A stretch of 64,000 nucleotides of DNA from Sedimentisphaerales bacterium (GTDB lineage Bacteria; Planctomycetota; Phycisphaerae; Sedimentisphaerales; SM23-30): NCBI GenBank assembly GCA_028281535.1, contig JANQJS010000019.1, positions 1-64,000 of the forward strand, written 5' to 3'. The position numbers and the translations under genes are program-made. A model generated the notes under the pieces. That model saw nothing but the letters and a program-made list of their open reading frames with translations, did not search any database and was not told the origin of the DNA. This document shows, piece by piece, positions 56,313 through 64,000 of this stretch; position 1 is the stretch's first letter, and every line of letters begins with the position of its first letter.

Positions 56313-57350
56313 TTATGCTACGTGAAATGAGCTGGGTTCTAAAGAGAGTTCGGCAAATTGCCCTTCAATGAATTTATGATAGCCGAGCGAAGCAACCATC
56401 GCGGCATTGTCGGTACAATATTTTTTGGGTGCGACGATTAATTGGATGCCCTGTTTTTCGCAGGCCACTTGCAATGCGTCCCGCAAGGTTGAGTTGGCTG
56501 CAACACCGCCACCCATGAGCACGGTTTTGGCATTAATTTTATCAGTGGCACGTAAGGTTTTTTTTATGAGAACATCGATCACTGCTTGCTGAAAGCTTGC
56601 GGCGATATCTGCTTTTTCCTGATGACTCATCGTTTCAACACGATTGTCGCCTAACATGTTTTGTCCGCGGCAATGATAGAGTACCGCGGTTTTAATTCCG
56701 CTAAATGAAAAATCAAGCGACTCTTTGCTAAGCCAGGTGCGGGGGAATTGAATGGCTTTTGGGTCGCCATCTTTGGCCAATTTTTCAATCGATGGTCCAC
56801 CTGGATAGGGTAATTTTAAAATCGCAGCAACTTTGTCAAAAGCTTCGCCAGCTGCATCATCCAAGGTTTGTCCCATGAGCGACAACTCTAATGGATTGCG
56901 GCAATCGTAAAGACTGGTGTGGCCACCGGAGACCACCATCGCAACGGCAGGGAAGACTTCTTGCATTTGTTCCAGCAGTACCGATTGTATATGTGCATGA
57001 ATATGGTTGATCGCGATCAAGGGTTTTTGCCATGACCAGGCTAGGGCCTTAGCCGCAGTGACACCAATGAGCAGAGCGGGTGTTAAACCTGGACAATGAG
57101 CCACCGCGACAGCGTCAATTTGATCTTTTGTGATTGCTGACGATTCGAAGGTTTCACGAATGATGGGAATGATATTTTCAATATGGGCCCGGGCTGCGAT
57201 TTCCGGGACCACGCCACCATATTTCTGGTGCAAATCGATCTGAGAAGCTATCGGACTACAAAGTACTTTATGGCCATCCACTACAATCGAGGCTGCGGTC
57301 TCGTCGCAGCTGGATTCTATCCCTAAAATAGTAATCGTTTTGTTGGTCAT
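56313..57350 (-). CDS. tsaD: tRNA N6-threonylcarbamoyladenosine synthase subunit TsaD
   Basis: ASKHA-fold protein of the t6A modification of tRNAs that read ANN codons. Start at ATG 57350 gives the family opening ITILGIESSCDETAASIV. Metal ligands lie in NHIHAHIQS, followed by VVSGGHTSLYD, and the conserved DDAAGEAFDKVAAILKLPYPGG. 345 residues is normal. First gene of an operon with larB and nnrD. Confidence 0.97.
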   Translation of the reverse strand: MTNKTITILGIESSCDETAASIVVDGHKVLCSPIASQIDLHQKYGGVVPEIAARAHIENIIPIIRETFESSAITKDQIDAVAVAHCPGLTPALLIGVTAAKALAWSWQKPLIAINHIHAHIQSVLLEQMQEVFPAVAMVVSGGHTSLYDCRNPLELSLMGQTLDDAAGEAFDKVAAILKLPYPGGPSIEKLAKDGDPKAIQFPRTWLSKESLDFSFSGIKTAVLYHCRGQNMLGDNRVETMSHQEKADIAASFQQAVIDVLIKKTLRATDKINAKTVLMGGGVAANSTLRDALQVACEKQGIQLIVAPKKYCTDNAAMVASLGYHKFIEGQFAELSLEPSSFHVA

Positions 57351-57605
57351 TTTGTCTCTTATTAACGTCACAAAGATTTATATATCAACAAATTATCATA
57401 TCATAGAACATTGGAATTGTCAAAAGGGCATTCAGAGGGATTCAGGTGAAATTATCGATTGGTTTTGACATCTGAAAATAAATCTAAAATTAATCTGGCA
57501 ACTATTGGGCAAATATCGAGTTGTGGTCGATAGTTATAGCATCGGTCATAGTTGAGATATTGCTATTTTTCACTAAGAAAAACCCCTAAAAACTCCGAGA
57601 AACTT

Positions 57606-60050
57606 ATGAATAAAATTCAATTGCATGTCGTGACGTATCTTTTTCTGGTGTCATTTTGTTTGCCCGCTTTGTTTGGTCAAGAGCAGACTATCAAATATAG
57701 TGGTGGAAAAGGAAAAGGTAACAATCCCTATAAAATTAGTAACTCTACCGATTTGACGACTTTGGGGAATACCTCAAATGATTGGGGCCAACATTTTGTT
57801 ATGACAAACGATATAGATATGTCCGGTGCGACCATGAAGCCAATTGGAAGTTTGGCGGTCCCATTTTCTGGTAAGTTCGATGGGCATGGTTACAGCATCT
57901 TAAATTTAACGATTACGGGTTCAGATGATAGTGATATTGGTTTATTCGGTGTCGCCGGAGCGCCTGCAGATAAAAAAGAAAAACAGCCGGTGATTCAAAA
58001 TCTAGGTATCATCAATCCAGTGATTTTATTTGGAACTAATACGCCAGAACTACTTGACCCAAATGATCCTAACACCGATTTTTTGGTCGATAATGATTTG
58101 ACGCATGATGTTTTTGCTACTGGTGGATTGGTAGCATTTTTAGAAAGTGGCTTGGTCAGACAATGTTCCGTTCGAGGTAATGCCTCCAGTTCTATTACTG
58201 GTCATAAAATTGCAGGAGGTCTTATCGGAGAGATGGGAAAGGCCGCCAGCGTAGAAAATAGTTATTCTGGCCTTCAGGTGATTAGTAGTGGTGTTTCGGG
58301 TGGTTTGATTGGTATTGCACGCGGACATCTCGAAGCCTGTTATTCGACGGGGAGTGTGAGTGGTGTGATTTCCGGTGGGTCTATGGGATTTAATTTTCTA
58401 GATGATTTTACAGATGTTTTTTGGGACACACAAGCGAGCCAGCAAAACATTATGTACGGAAGAACGGTTAATTTTACATGCCCAAACTGTAATAGTCTGT
58501 ATGGTAAAACAACCAATGAAATGCAAACCCAAAACACCTTTCCTGAAGCAAGTTGGGATTTTAATAAGATTTGGAATTTAGATGAGCAGGAAGATTATCC
58601 TCGATTGTTTAATGAAGGCACACAGTTTCTAGATTTAGATTTTGTTGTAGAGGCGAGCCAGTATTTTCCATCATATGGCAGTGCATCAGGCGCTAGTGGG
58701 ACAGCCACCTTTAGAATTAATACGGCATTATTAGAAATGCAATGGACCATTATTTGCAATAATATCCAGGCAGATGCGGTTGAGTTACGTGGTCCTGCAA
58801 CCGTCGATCAAACAGGAATTGTCATGTTCGATCTTTTGGCCGAGAGTGATGTTGTTACAATAAATGGAACAGCAACGACACTTATGCGAACCACTCCTTT
58901 TGTGATTGAACAAGGGCAGTTAAATAATTTATTAAAAGGTGAGTGGTATGTACAGGCTTCAGGGGATTTTATTCAGGAAGTGATTTACGATCCTATGGGA
59001 GCATTAGATCCTACGTGTCGTATTGACCCAAATATTATAGCAGATCCAAATGGTGGATTGACACTGGAAAATGTCTTTGATCCTAATGGCATTATTCGAA
59101 CAGATATTCTTATGAATTCTAATAATCAGCTTGATCCTAATTGCGTTGTTGATGCAAGCGAGTTAGAAAATGTAGATGTCCTTATTGCTGAAAGTATTCG
59201 TGGGCAAGCCTTGAAGCGTTCAACAATGACCGTCGATAAGCTAAAAGTCAAGGCGGATGCGATCAGGACTGGTGGCGTGACGGATTCAATTTATATCTCT
59301 GGGCAGTTATATGATGATACCTCTGAGATCGATGTTATGGATGTGCTTAACGCTGATTCCATTTTTGTGGATATTACTATTCCTGGTTTTAGACTCATTG
59401 CCTTTGAGTTATTTTTAAATTTAGATGAGTTAGCGACGTTGCAAGTTTTAGCTCAGCAGCGGTTGGTTTATCCCACTGATAATCTTTCTTTGGTAAAAAC
59501 CTTTGTATTAGATTTCAAAAAGAATCGATATGTGATCGAATTTGAAAATATTAATTTAATTGGTTTAAGTACTCCTTTCGAATGTGAGCTTTCATTTGGG
59601 TTGTATTCTGGCTTAGCATCCGTTGCATTTGATGAAGATTTGGAGATCGGTAAAGCTATGCCACTATGTTTACAAAATTTATTTGCCGATGATGTTCGAG
59701 TCGATAAAGTCAAAGGTTCCAGTTCGTCTTTAAATATTCAAGGGCGCTTGTCTGCAATTGATCCCGCCATGGATTTAAATGTCTTTCCAGTAACGGTATC
59801 ATGGGGTGATTTTTCAGAAACCATCCTTTCAGGTGGTTTTGTTAAAAAGGGAAAAGGACGTCGGTACTCCTACAAAAAGCCCAAATCAAGTGCTGGCAAC
59901 ATTCAAAAAATGGACATCGATTTTGATAAATGTCTGTTCAAATGTTCTATCAAAGGTGCAACGGGCCTGGATGTCACTGGTGAGGTGACTTTTAACCTCA
60001 AAGTGAATGCCACGACGTTTGATGAATCGGATACATATAACTTCGACTAA
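57606..60050 (+). CDS. Exported GLUG-motif protein, paralogue 1
   Basis: ATG 57606 gives a signal peptide (VTYLFLVSFCLPALFGQ); upstream codons from 57552 are not needed. The N-terminus has YSGGKGKGNNPYKIS, DWGQHFVMTNDIDM and KFDGHGYSILNLTI, then GLUG-like repeats (AGGLIGEMGK, GGLIGIARG, CYSTGSVSG) that suggest a repetitive beta structure. A stretch rich in Asp-Pro-Asn (about 58980-59170) precedes a C-terminal region with two copies of a beta domain. The second copy ends GGFVKKGKGRRYSYKKPKSS, IDFDKCLFKCSIKGATGLD. It is probably secreted or cell-surface. Function unknown. Confidence 0.72.
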   Translation: MNKIQLHVVTYLFLVSFCLPALFGQEQTIKYSGGKGKGNNPYKISNSTDLTTLGNTSNDWGQHFVMTNDIDMSGATMKPIGSLAVPFSGKFDGHGYSILNLTITGSDDSDIGLFGVAGAPADKKEKQPVIQNLGIINPVILFGTNTPELLDPNDPNTDFLVDNDLTHDVFATGGLVAFLESGLVRQCSVRGNASSSITGHKIAGGLIGEMGKAASVENSYSGLQVISSGVSGGLIGIARGHLEACYSTGSVSGVISGGSMGFNFLDDFTDVFWDTQASQQNIMYGRTVNFTCPNCNSLYGKTTNEMQTQNTFPEASWDFNKIWNLDEQEDYPRLFNEGTQFLDLDFVVEASQYFPSYGSASGASGTATFRINTALLEMQWTIICNNIQADAVELRGPATVDQTGIVMFDLLAESDVVTINGTATTLMRTTPFVIEQGQLNNLLKGEWYVQASGDFIQEVIYDPMGALDPTCRIDPNIIADPNGGLTLENVFDPNGIIRTDILMNSNNQLDPNCVVDASELENVDVLIAESIRGQALKRSTMTVDKLKVKADAIRTGGVTDSIYISGQLYDDTSEIDVMDVLNADSIFVDITIPGFRLIAFELFLNLDELATLQVLAQQRLVYPTDNLSLVKTFVLDFKKNRYVIEFENINLIGLSTPFECELSFGLYSGLASVAFDEDLEIGKAMPLCLQNLFADDVRVDKVKGSSSSLNIQGRLSAIDPAMDLNVFPVTVSWGDFSETILSGGFVKKGKGRRYSYKKPKSSAGNIQKMDIDFDKCLFKCSIKGATGLDVTGEVTFNLKVNATTFDESDTYNFD

Positions 60051-60245
60051 TTTTATTGTCAAATTTGTGCGATATTTATGAACTAAAAAAGTAGATAAAA
60101 CTATTTGAGATAAGTCTTTAGATCTGTTAAAATTCTGTCATAGTGCCCAGAGATTGTAGGGTCGGAAAATTCCTGCTGCAATGAATTTAACATTTTAACG
60201 ATTTTCTTGGAAACCTTCGTTCGGTTTAACAATCTAAAGGATATC

Positions 60246-62945
60246 ATGAAATATAATTATCTACGATGTGTCGCATTAGTTATTGCTGTAACACTCTTTA
60301 GCAACGTTCTTTGGTCGCAGACCACAAGCACCACCAAATATAGTGGTGGCAGTGGTAAGGAGCGTGATCCCTATCTAATTTCTACCTCAGCCGATCTTAG
60401 CTCATTAAGTACGACCTCAGCCGATTGGGATCGTCATTTTGAGTTGACCGGATATATAGATGCTACAGGTGCTAACGTTACACCGATAGGTAATGCCACG
60501 ACACGATTTTCAGGAACGTTTAACGGGAATGGAAATGTTATTGCCAATTTAAATATCAAAACTTCCGTAAGCGAAGATGCAGGGTTGTTTGGTTGGGTTG
60601 GGCCACCTGCCGGTCCTTATGAAGAGGATCCGAAAATTCGAAACCTGGGTTTGATAAATCCTGTGGTTGAAATGGATGTCACCATCACTATCGACCCGAA
60701 TGATACCGTCGTGATTGATCCAAATGATCCAAATACTATTGGGGGTTCTGACCAAAATGCCATTAATCGAACAGTTTTTTCTGCAGGAAGTCTCGTTGGA
60801 TTTTTACAGAAGGGGAATCTAAAAAAATGTTTTGCTCGGGGTGTAGGTGATAGCAAGGTTAAAGGGTCGCCTATTGCAGGTGGTCTTGTTGGCGAAATGA
60901 GACATGGTGCAAAAATTGTGGATTGTTATGCCAGCGTGAATATAGAAAGCAGCGATATCGCTGGCGGATTAGTAGGTGTTTCGCGAGGAACGGTAACGAC
61001 CAGTTATTCAACCTGTGTAATTACAGCGGGGACCAGGCGTGGAGGGCTATTTGGGTTGAATGGTTTGGAATTTGTTCCGACAGATATATTATGGGATAAG
61101 ACGATTGGTGAGCCTGTTATGTGTGGTGGGCCATTAGACCCCAATGATATCTTAGGTGATTTTAATTGCGATGATACTCTGGGTAAAACCACTGCGGATA
61201 TGAAGGAAAAAGAGACTTTTTCTAGTAGGGGTTGGAAATTTGAAAAACCCTGGATCATCCAGGAAGAACCAGCAGATTACCCTCGAATCAATACGGAAGG
61301 GTTTCAGGCTATGACGCTTGAATTTAACATTGAGCCCGGTCAGGTCGTTCCGTTTTATACGCGAAATGTGAATGATCCTAATAGTCGTGGTATCATTAAC
61401 ATTAATAAGGCATTGTCGCAAATTGAATGGGACTTAACGATTAATGAAACCAATCAGGACCAGGTGTTTTTACGAGGACCGGCCAATGTTGGGAGTGTCG
61501 GGAATGTTCAGTTTGATTTGCTCACAAGTTCAGAACCCATTGATTTGACAGAAACGCAATTAAATGAATTGCTGGAAGGCAAATGGTACATCGAAGTTGT
61601 AGAGAAGCTTGATGAGGAAATTATTTTTGATCCCATGGCCGTTTTAGATCAAAATTGCTTTATTGATCCGGCTATAATTGTCGATCCGAATGGGGATTTG
61701 AGTTTAACCAATGTATTGGATTCATCAGGTATTTTGAAACCTATTGTATTGGTTGATCCGAATGGTACGCCTGAGGCAAGCTGTTTTGTGGATCCAAATA
61801 TTTATGTCGATTCGAATTGTGTGTTGGATCCAAATGGCCTGCTGAGTGTCAGTTGCGTTTTTGATCCCAATAATATTGAACCCAATTGTTCTCCTGATCC
61901 TAATTTTATACCACTAAGTTGTATATCTATACCGAATTTGAATGTTGATATTGATTTTGATTGTTTCATTAATCCGAATTGTACGATTCCAAAGAATGAT
62001 TTATTGATCCCTGGTTGTGTGTTGTATCCAGGGTGCGTGGTTGATCCGAATAATCTATCAGAGGTGGGGGTAATTATTAGTCAAAACATCCGCGGTCAGA
62101 TTGTTAAATTGTCAAATATGACCGTTGCAAAAATCAAAGTCAAAGCAGATAAAGATCGTTCAGATCCAGTGGTAGATACGTTAACAGTATCTGGTCAATT
62201 ATATGGCAATGAAGCGATGATTGACGTGGGAGATATTGCAAATGCCGATAGTTTATCAATTGAATTCACGGATGCAAACAAAAGCTTATTATTGATCAGT
62301 ATCAATCTTCCTACTGATATGGCAAGCAAAGTAAACATCATTAATAAGCAGCGTTATGCTTTAAAATCCAGTAATAAAACAAGTAAGATAAAAACGTTGT
62401 TGTTAGATTTTAAAAAGAATCAATACAGTATGGTCCTAAGAAATGTTAACTTGTCGGGTTTGACTACACCATTTGATATGAATTTGACCTTTGGAATCTT
62501 TAATGGAACGGCTGCATTAGATAGAGATGAAGATATTGCCATTGGAAAGCCTTTACCTTTGTGTTTAATGAGTTCGGTTGCCGATGACCTTCGTGTTTAT
62601 AAGGCCAAAGGATCCAGCAAATCGTTTAATGTCCAGGGAGGCATTTCAGCAGAGAGTCCAGACATGGATTTGAGTGGATTAGCTGTCGAGATCTTTTGGG
62701 GGAGTCATTTTAATGAAGTGATTGATGCGGGTGGTTTTGTCAAAAAAGGTAAGGGGAATCGCTATTCGTACAAAAAATCAAAGACAGATGCGGGTAATAT
62801 TCAATCAATGGATATCGATTTTGATAAGTGTGTTTTTAAGCTGTCGATCAAAGGAGCGACAAACCTCGATCTCTCAGAAGACGTGACCTTCAGGATAAAT
62901 GTTCTCGCAACAAACTATGATGAGTCAGATACATTTTCTTTTTAG
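60246..62945 (+). CDS. Exported GLUG-motif protein with Cys/Asp-Pro-Asn expansion, paralogue 2
   Basis: Start at ATG 60246, with AAAGGAT 7 bp upstream; the earlier ATG at 60207 has no support. Signal peptide (VTLFSNVLWSQ). Same layout as paralogue 1: YSGGSGKERDPYLIS, DWDRHFELTGYIDA, GLUG-like repeats, then a long DPN segment (about 61620-62070) with ten cysteines, each before a DPN or similar turn, against two in paralogue 1. The duplicated C-terminal domain follows and is closely similar (GGFVKKGKGNRYSYKKSKTD, IDFDKCVFKLSIKGA). Function unknown; the cysteine spacing suggests disulfide or metal cross-linking. Confidence 0.75.
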   Translation: MKYNYLRCVALVIAVTLFSNVLWSQTTSTTKYSGGSGKERDPYLISTSADLSSLSTTSADWDRHFELTGYIDATGANVTPIGNATTRFSGTFNGNGNVIANLNIKTSVSEDAGLFGWVGPPAGPYEEDPKIRNLGLINPVVEMDVTITIDPNDTVVIDPNDPNTIGGSDQNAINRTVFSAGSLVGFLQKGNLKKCFARGVGDSKVKGSPIAGGLVGEMRHGAKIVDCYASVNIESSDIAGGLVGVSRGTVTTSYSTCVITAGTRRGGLFGLNGLEFVPTDILWDKTIGEPVMCGGPLDPNDILGDFNCDDTLGKTTADMKEKETFSSRGWKFEKPWIIQEEPADYPRINTEGFQAMTLEFNIEPGQVVPFYTRNVNDPNSRGIININKALSQIEWDLTINETNQDQVFLRGPANVGSVGNVQFDLLTSSEPIDLTETQLNELLEGKWYIEVVEKLDEEIIFDPMAVLDQNCFIDPAIIVDPNGDLSLTNVLDSSGILKPIVLVDPNGTPEASCFVDPNIYVDSNCVLDPNGLLSVSCVFDPNNIEPNCSPDPNFIPLSCISIPNLNVDIDFDCFINPNCTIPKNDLLIPGCVLYPGCVVDPNNLSEVGVIISQNIRGQIVKLSNMTVAKIKVKADKDRSDPVVDTLTVSGQLYGNEAMIDVGDIANADSLSIEFTDANKSLLLISINLPTDMASKVNIINKQRYALKSSNKTSKIKTLLLDFKKNQYSMVLRNVNLSGLTTPFDMNLTFGIFNGTAALDRDEDIAIGKPLPLCLMSSVADDLRVYKAKGSSKSFNVQGGISAESPDMDLSGLAVEIFWGSHFNEVIDAGGFVKKGKGNRYSYKKSKTDAGNIQSMDIDFDKCVFKLSIKGATNLDLSEDVTFRINVLATNYDESDTFSF

Positions 62946-62995
62946 ATAGGCATTTATGTGAGTCAGGCGTCTTGATGCGTTGTCTTTTCAGCGGG

Positions 62996-63023
62996 TTGAT
63001 TTTTTCTGCTATTCTGCTATAAT
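62996..63023 (+). promoter_or_regulatory. Sigma-70-type promoter for the third GLUG paralogue
   Basis: TTGATT (62996-63001), 16-bp spacer, TATAAT (63018-63023), 44 bp before ATG 63067. Confidence 0.7.
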
Positions 63024-63066
63024 ATCAACATTGTTAGGGGGAATATAACCTACCGGAAAAGCGACG

Positions 63067-64000
63067 ATGTTGAAAAAAAATATCCTGTTATTATTTGTTG
63101 TTGGATTGCTATGTAATATCTGTCTGCCCCAACATGCCCATGCCGCTGATGAAGCCTATGGTGGTGGCAGTGGCACGATCCTTGATCCTTATTTGATTTA
63201 TACCGCGGAAAACCTGCAGAAAATTGGTAAAAATCAAGATGATTGGGACAAGCATTTCAAGCTCATGTCAGATATTGATATGAAGAAATTTACCGGAACG
63301 AAATTTAATATTATTGGTCGAAGTGCGACGAATGCGTTTACCGGCGTGTTTGATGGCAATCAGAAAGTCATTATCAACTTCAATTATAAAACAGCGACGG
63401 CAAATGAGTATGTAGGATTATTTGGCGTCGTCGGCGATTTGGTGGATGGCGGCTTGATCTTTGACTTGGGATTTGTCGATGTCGACCTGGATGCGATTAA
63501 TGCCTCAGCTGTGGGAAGCTTGGTAGGGTTTTTACAGAAAGGAACCATAGAACGCTGTTTTGTTTCCAGTGGCATTGTAAGTAATACTGATTTTGTCGGT
63601 GGCTTAGTCGGCGCCAACAGCGGTTCGATTTTTCAAAGTTATGCGGCTTGTAAAGTGTTAGGGAATGTGCAGGTGGGGGGATTTGTCGGTTCACAGCAAG
63701 CTGGGCTGATTCAAAATTGCTATTCACAAGGAAATGTTACAGGTGAAGATTTTGTCGGTGGTTTCGCCGGGGATCAATTTGAGTTTAGCAGTTTGATAAA
63801 TTGTTATTCATCTGGAAAAGTGAATGCTTTTGCTTTGGTTACCAATAATTTTGGTGGTTTGGTCGGTACCAATGAAGGTGAAATCATCGATTGTTATTGG
63901 GATAAACAGAAAAGCGATTTTGACAATATGTGCGGTACACAACCCAATGATGGCGTTGGCTGTAAAAACAGTAATGGGCAATCGACCAATAAAATGCAGC
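63067..64000 (+). CDS. Exported GLUG-motif protein, paralogue 3 (3' cut by window)
   Basis: Starts ATG 63067 with signal peptide (LLLFVVGLLCNICLPQHAHA). Third member of the family: YGGGSGTILDPYLIYT, DWDKHFKLMSDIDM, VFDGNQKVIINF, then clear GLUG repeats (VGGLVGANSGSIFQSYAACK, VGGFVGSQQAGLIQNCYSQG, GGLVGTNEGEIIDCYWD). No stop is reached before the window edge, so the C-terminal domain is not visible. Its own promoter suggests independent expression. Confidence 0.75.
   Translation, partial: MLKKNILLLFVVGLLCNICLPQHAHAADEAYGGGSGTILDPYLIYTAENLQKIGKNQDDWDKHFKLMSDIDMKKFTGTKFNIIGRSATNAFTGVFDGNQKVIINFNYKTATANEYVGLFGVVGDLVDGGLIFDLGFVDVDLDAINASAVGSLVGFLQKGTIERCFVSSGIVSNTDFVGGLVGANSGSIFQSYAACKVLGNVQVGGFVGSQQAGLIQNCYSQGNVTGEDFVGGFAGDQFEFSSLINCYSSGKVNAFALVTNNFGGLVGTNEGEIIDCYWDKQKSDFDNMCGTQPNDGVGCKNSNGQSTNKMQ

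Noticed and set aside
1-64000. Search by eye for insertion sequences, prophage, restriction or other defence genes, rRNA and tRNA
   Set aside because: None was found; the ORFs are housekeeping, envelope, secretion and surface proteins.

Overview
The window looks like a chromosomal segment of a low-GC planctomycete, most likely class Phycisphaerae. The signs are an ECF sigma factor fused by translation to a FecR/LamG protein, tandem planctomycete-type cytochrome c domains, GLUG and HAF repeat secreted proteins rich in Asp-Pro-Asn tripeptides, a dockerin-like DxNxD repeat, and a two-component polysaccharide export/BY-kinase system. The class assignment is inferred from gene families, not from a marker gene search. 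No rRNA, tRNA, IS element, prophage or CRISPR array was seen.

Layout. 0-0.7 kb: 3' part of cheR. 0.8-6.6 kb: ECF sigma, FecR/LamG membrane protein and a large secreted copper-radical oxidase that keeps all five cofactor and copper ligands. 6.7-8.3 kb (minus): O6-alkylguanine DNA methyltransferase, FHA protein, small acidic lipoprotein. 8.9-12.8 kb: exopolysaccharide export operon. 12.8-14.6 kb (minus): EamA transporter and IspH. 14.9-20.9 kb: ThuA-like protein with an acidic insert, a membrane protein with six c-type heme repeats, a zinc dehydrogenase and a cNMP-binding protein; this looks like a sugar-oxidation and electron-transfer neighbourhood. 21.2-23.9 kb: two tandem HD-GYP paralogues. 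24.6-29.0 kb: a degenerate BY-kinase-like membrane protein, a CsgG/FlgT-like lipoprotein and a TPR lipoprotein.

29.0-34.0 kb: dnaA (minus), an 820-bp AT-rich gap that is a candidate replication origin, then a phosphoesterase and yidC on the other strand; mnmE follows at 42 kb, as in the dnaA-yidC-mnmE neighbourhood of many bacterial origins. 34.0-35.0 kb: no protein gene, but a cluster of stem-loops that may be a structured RNA. 35.0-42 kb: nitronate monooxygenase, a 52-residue SmtA-type metallothionein, a GH95-like glycosidase, an EEP-family lipoprotein, and a frameshifted and truncated HAF-repeat gene. 42.0-45.6 kb: mnmE and queF, queC, queE. 45.6-46.1 kb: a possible minus-strand small RNA. 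46.1-50.6 kb: folate branch genes pabB and pabC, a Nif3 protein and a parvulin lipoprotein. 50.6-57.4 kb: SDR/photolyase pair, two small unknowns, and the tsaD-larB-nnrD operon. 57.6-64 kb: three tandem GLUG secreted paralogues, the last cut by the window edge.

Best candidates for something new: the GLUG paralogue cluster with its Cys/Asp-Pro-Asn expansion and duplicated C-terminal domain, the galactose-oxidase-like enzyme carrying cupredoxin, dockerin and discoidin modules, the six-heme repeat protein beside ThuA, the degenerate BY-kinase, and the two putative RNAs at 34.2 and 45.7 kb.
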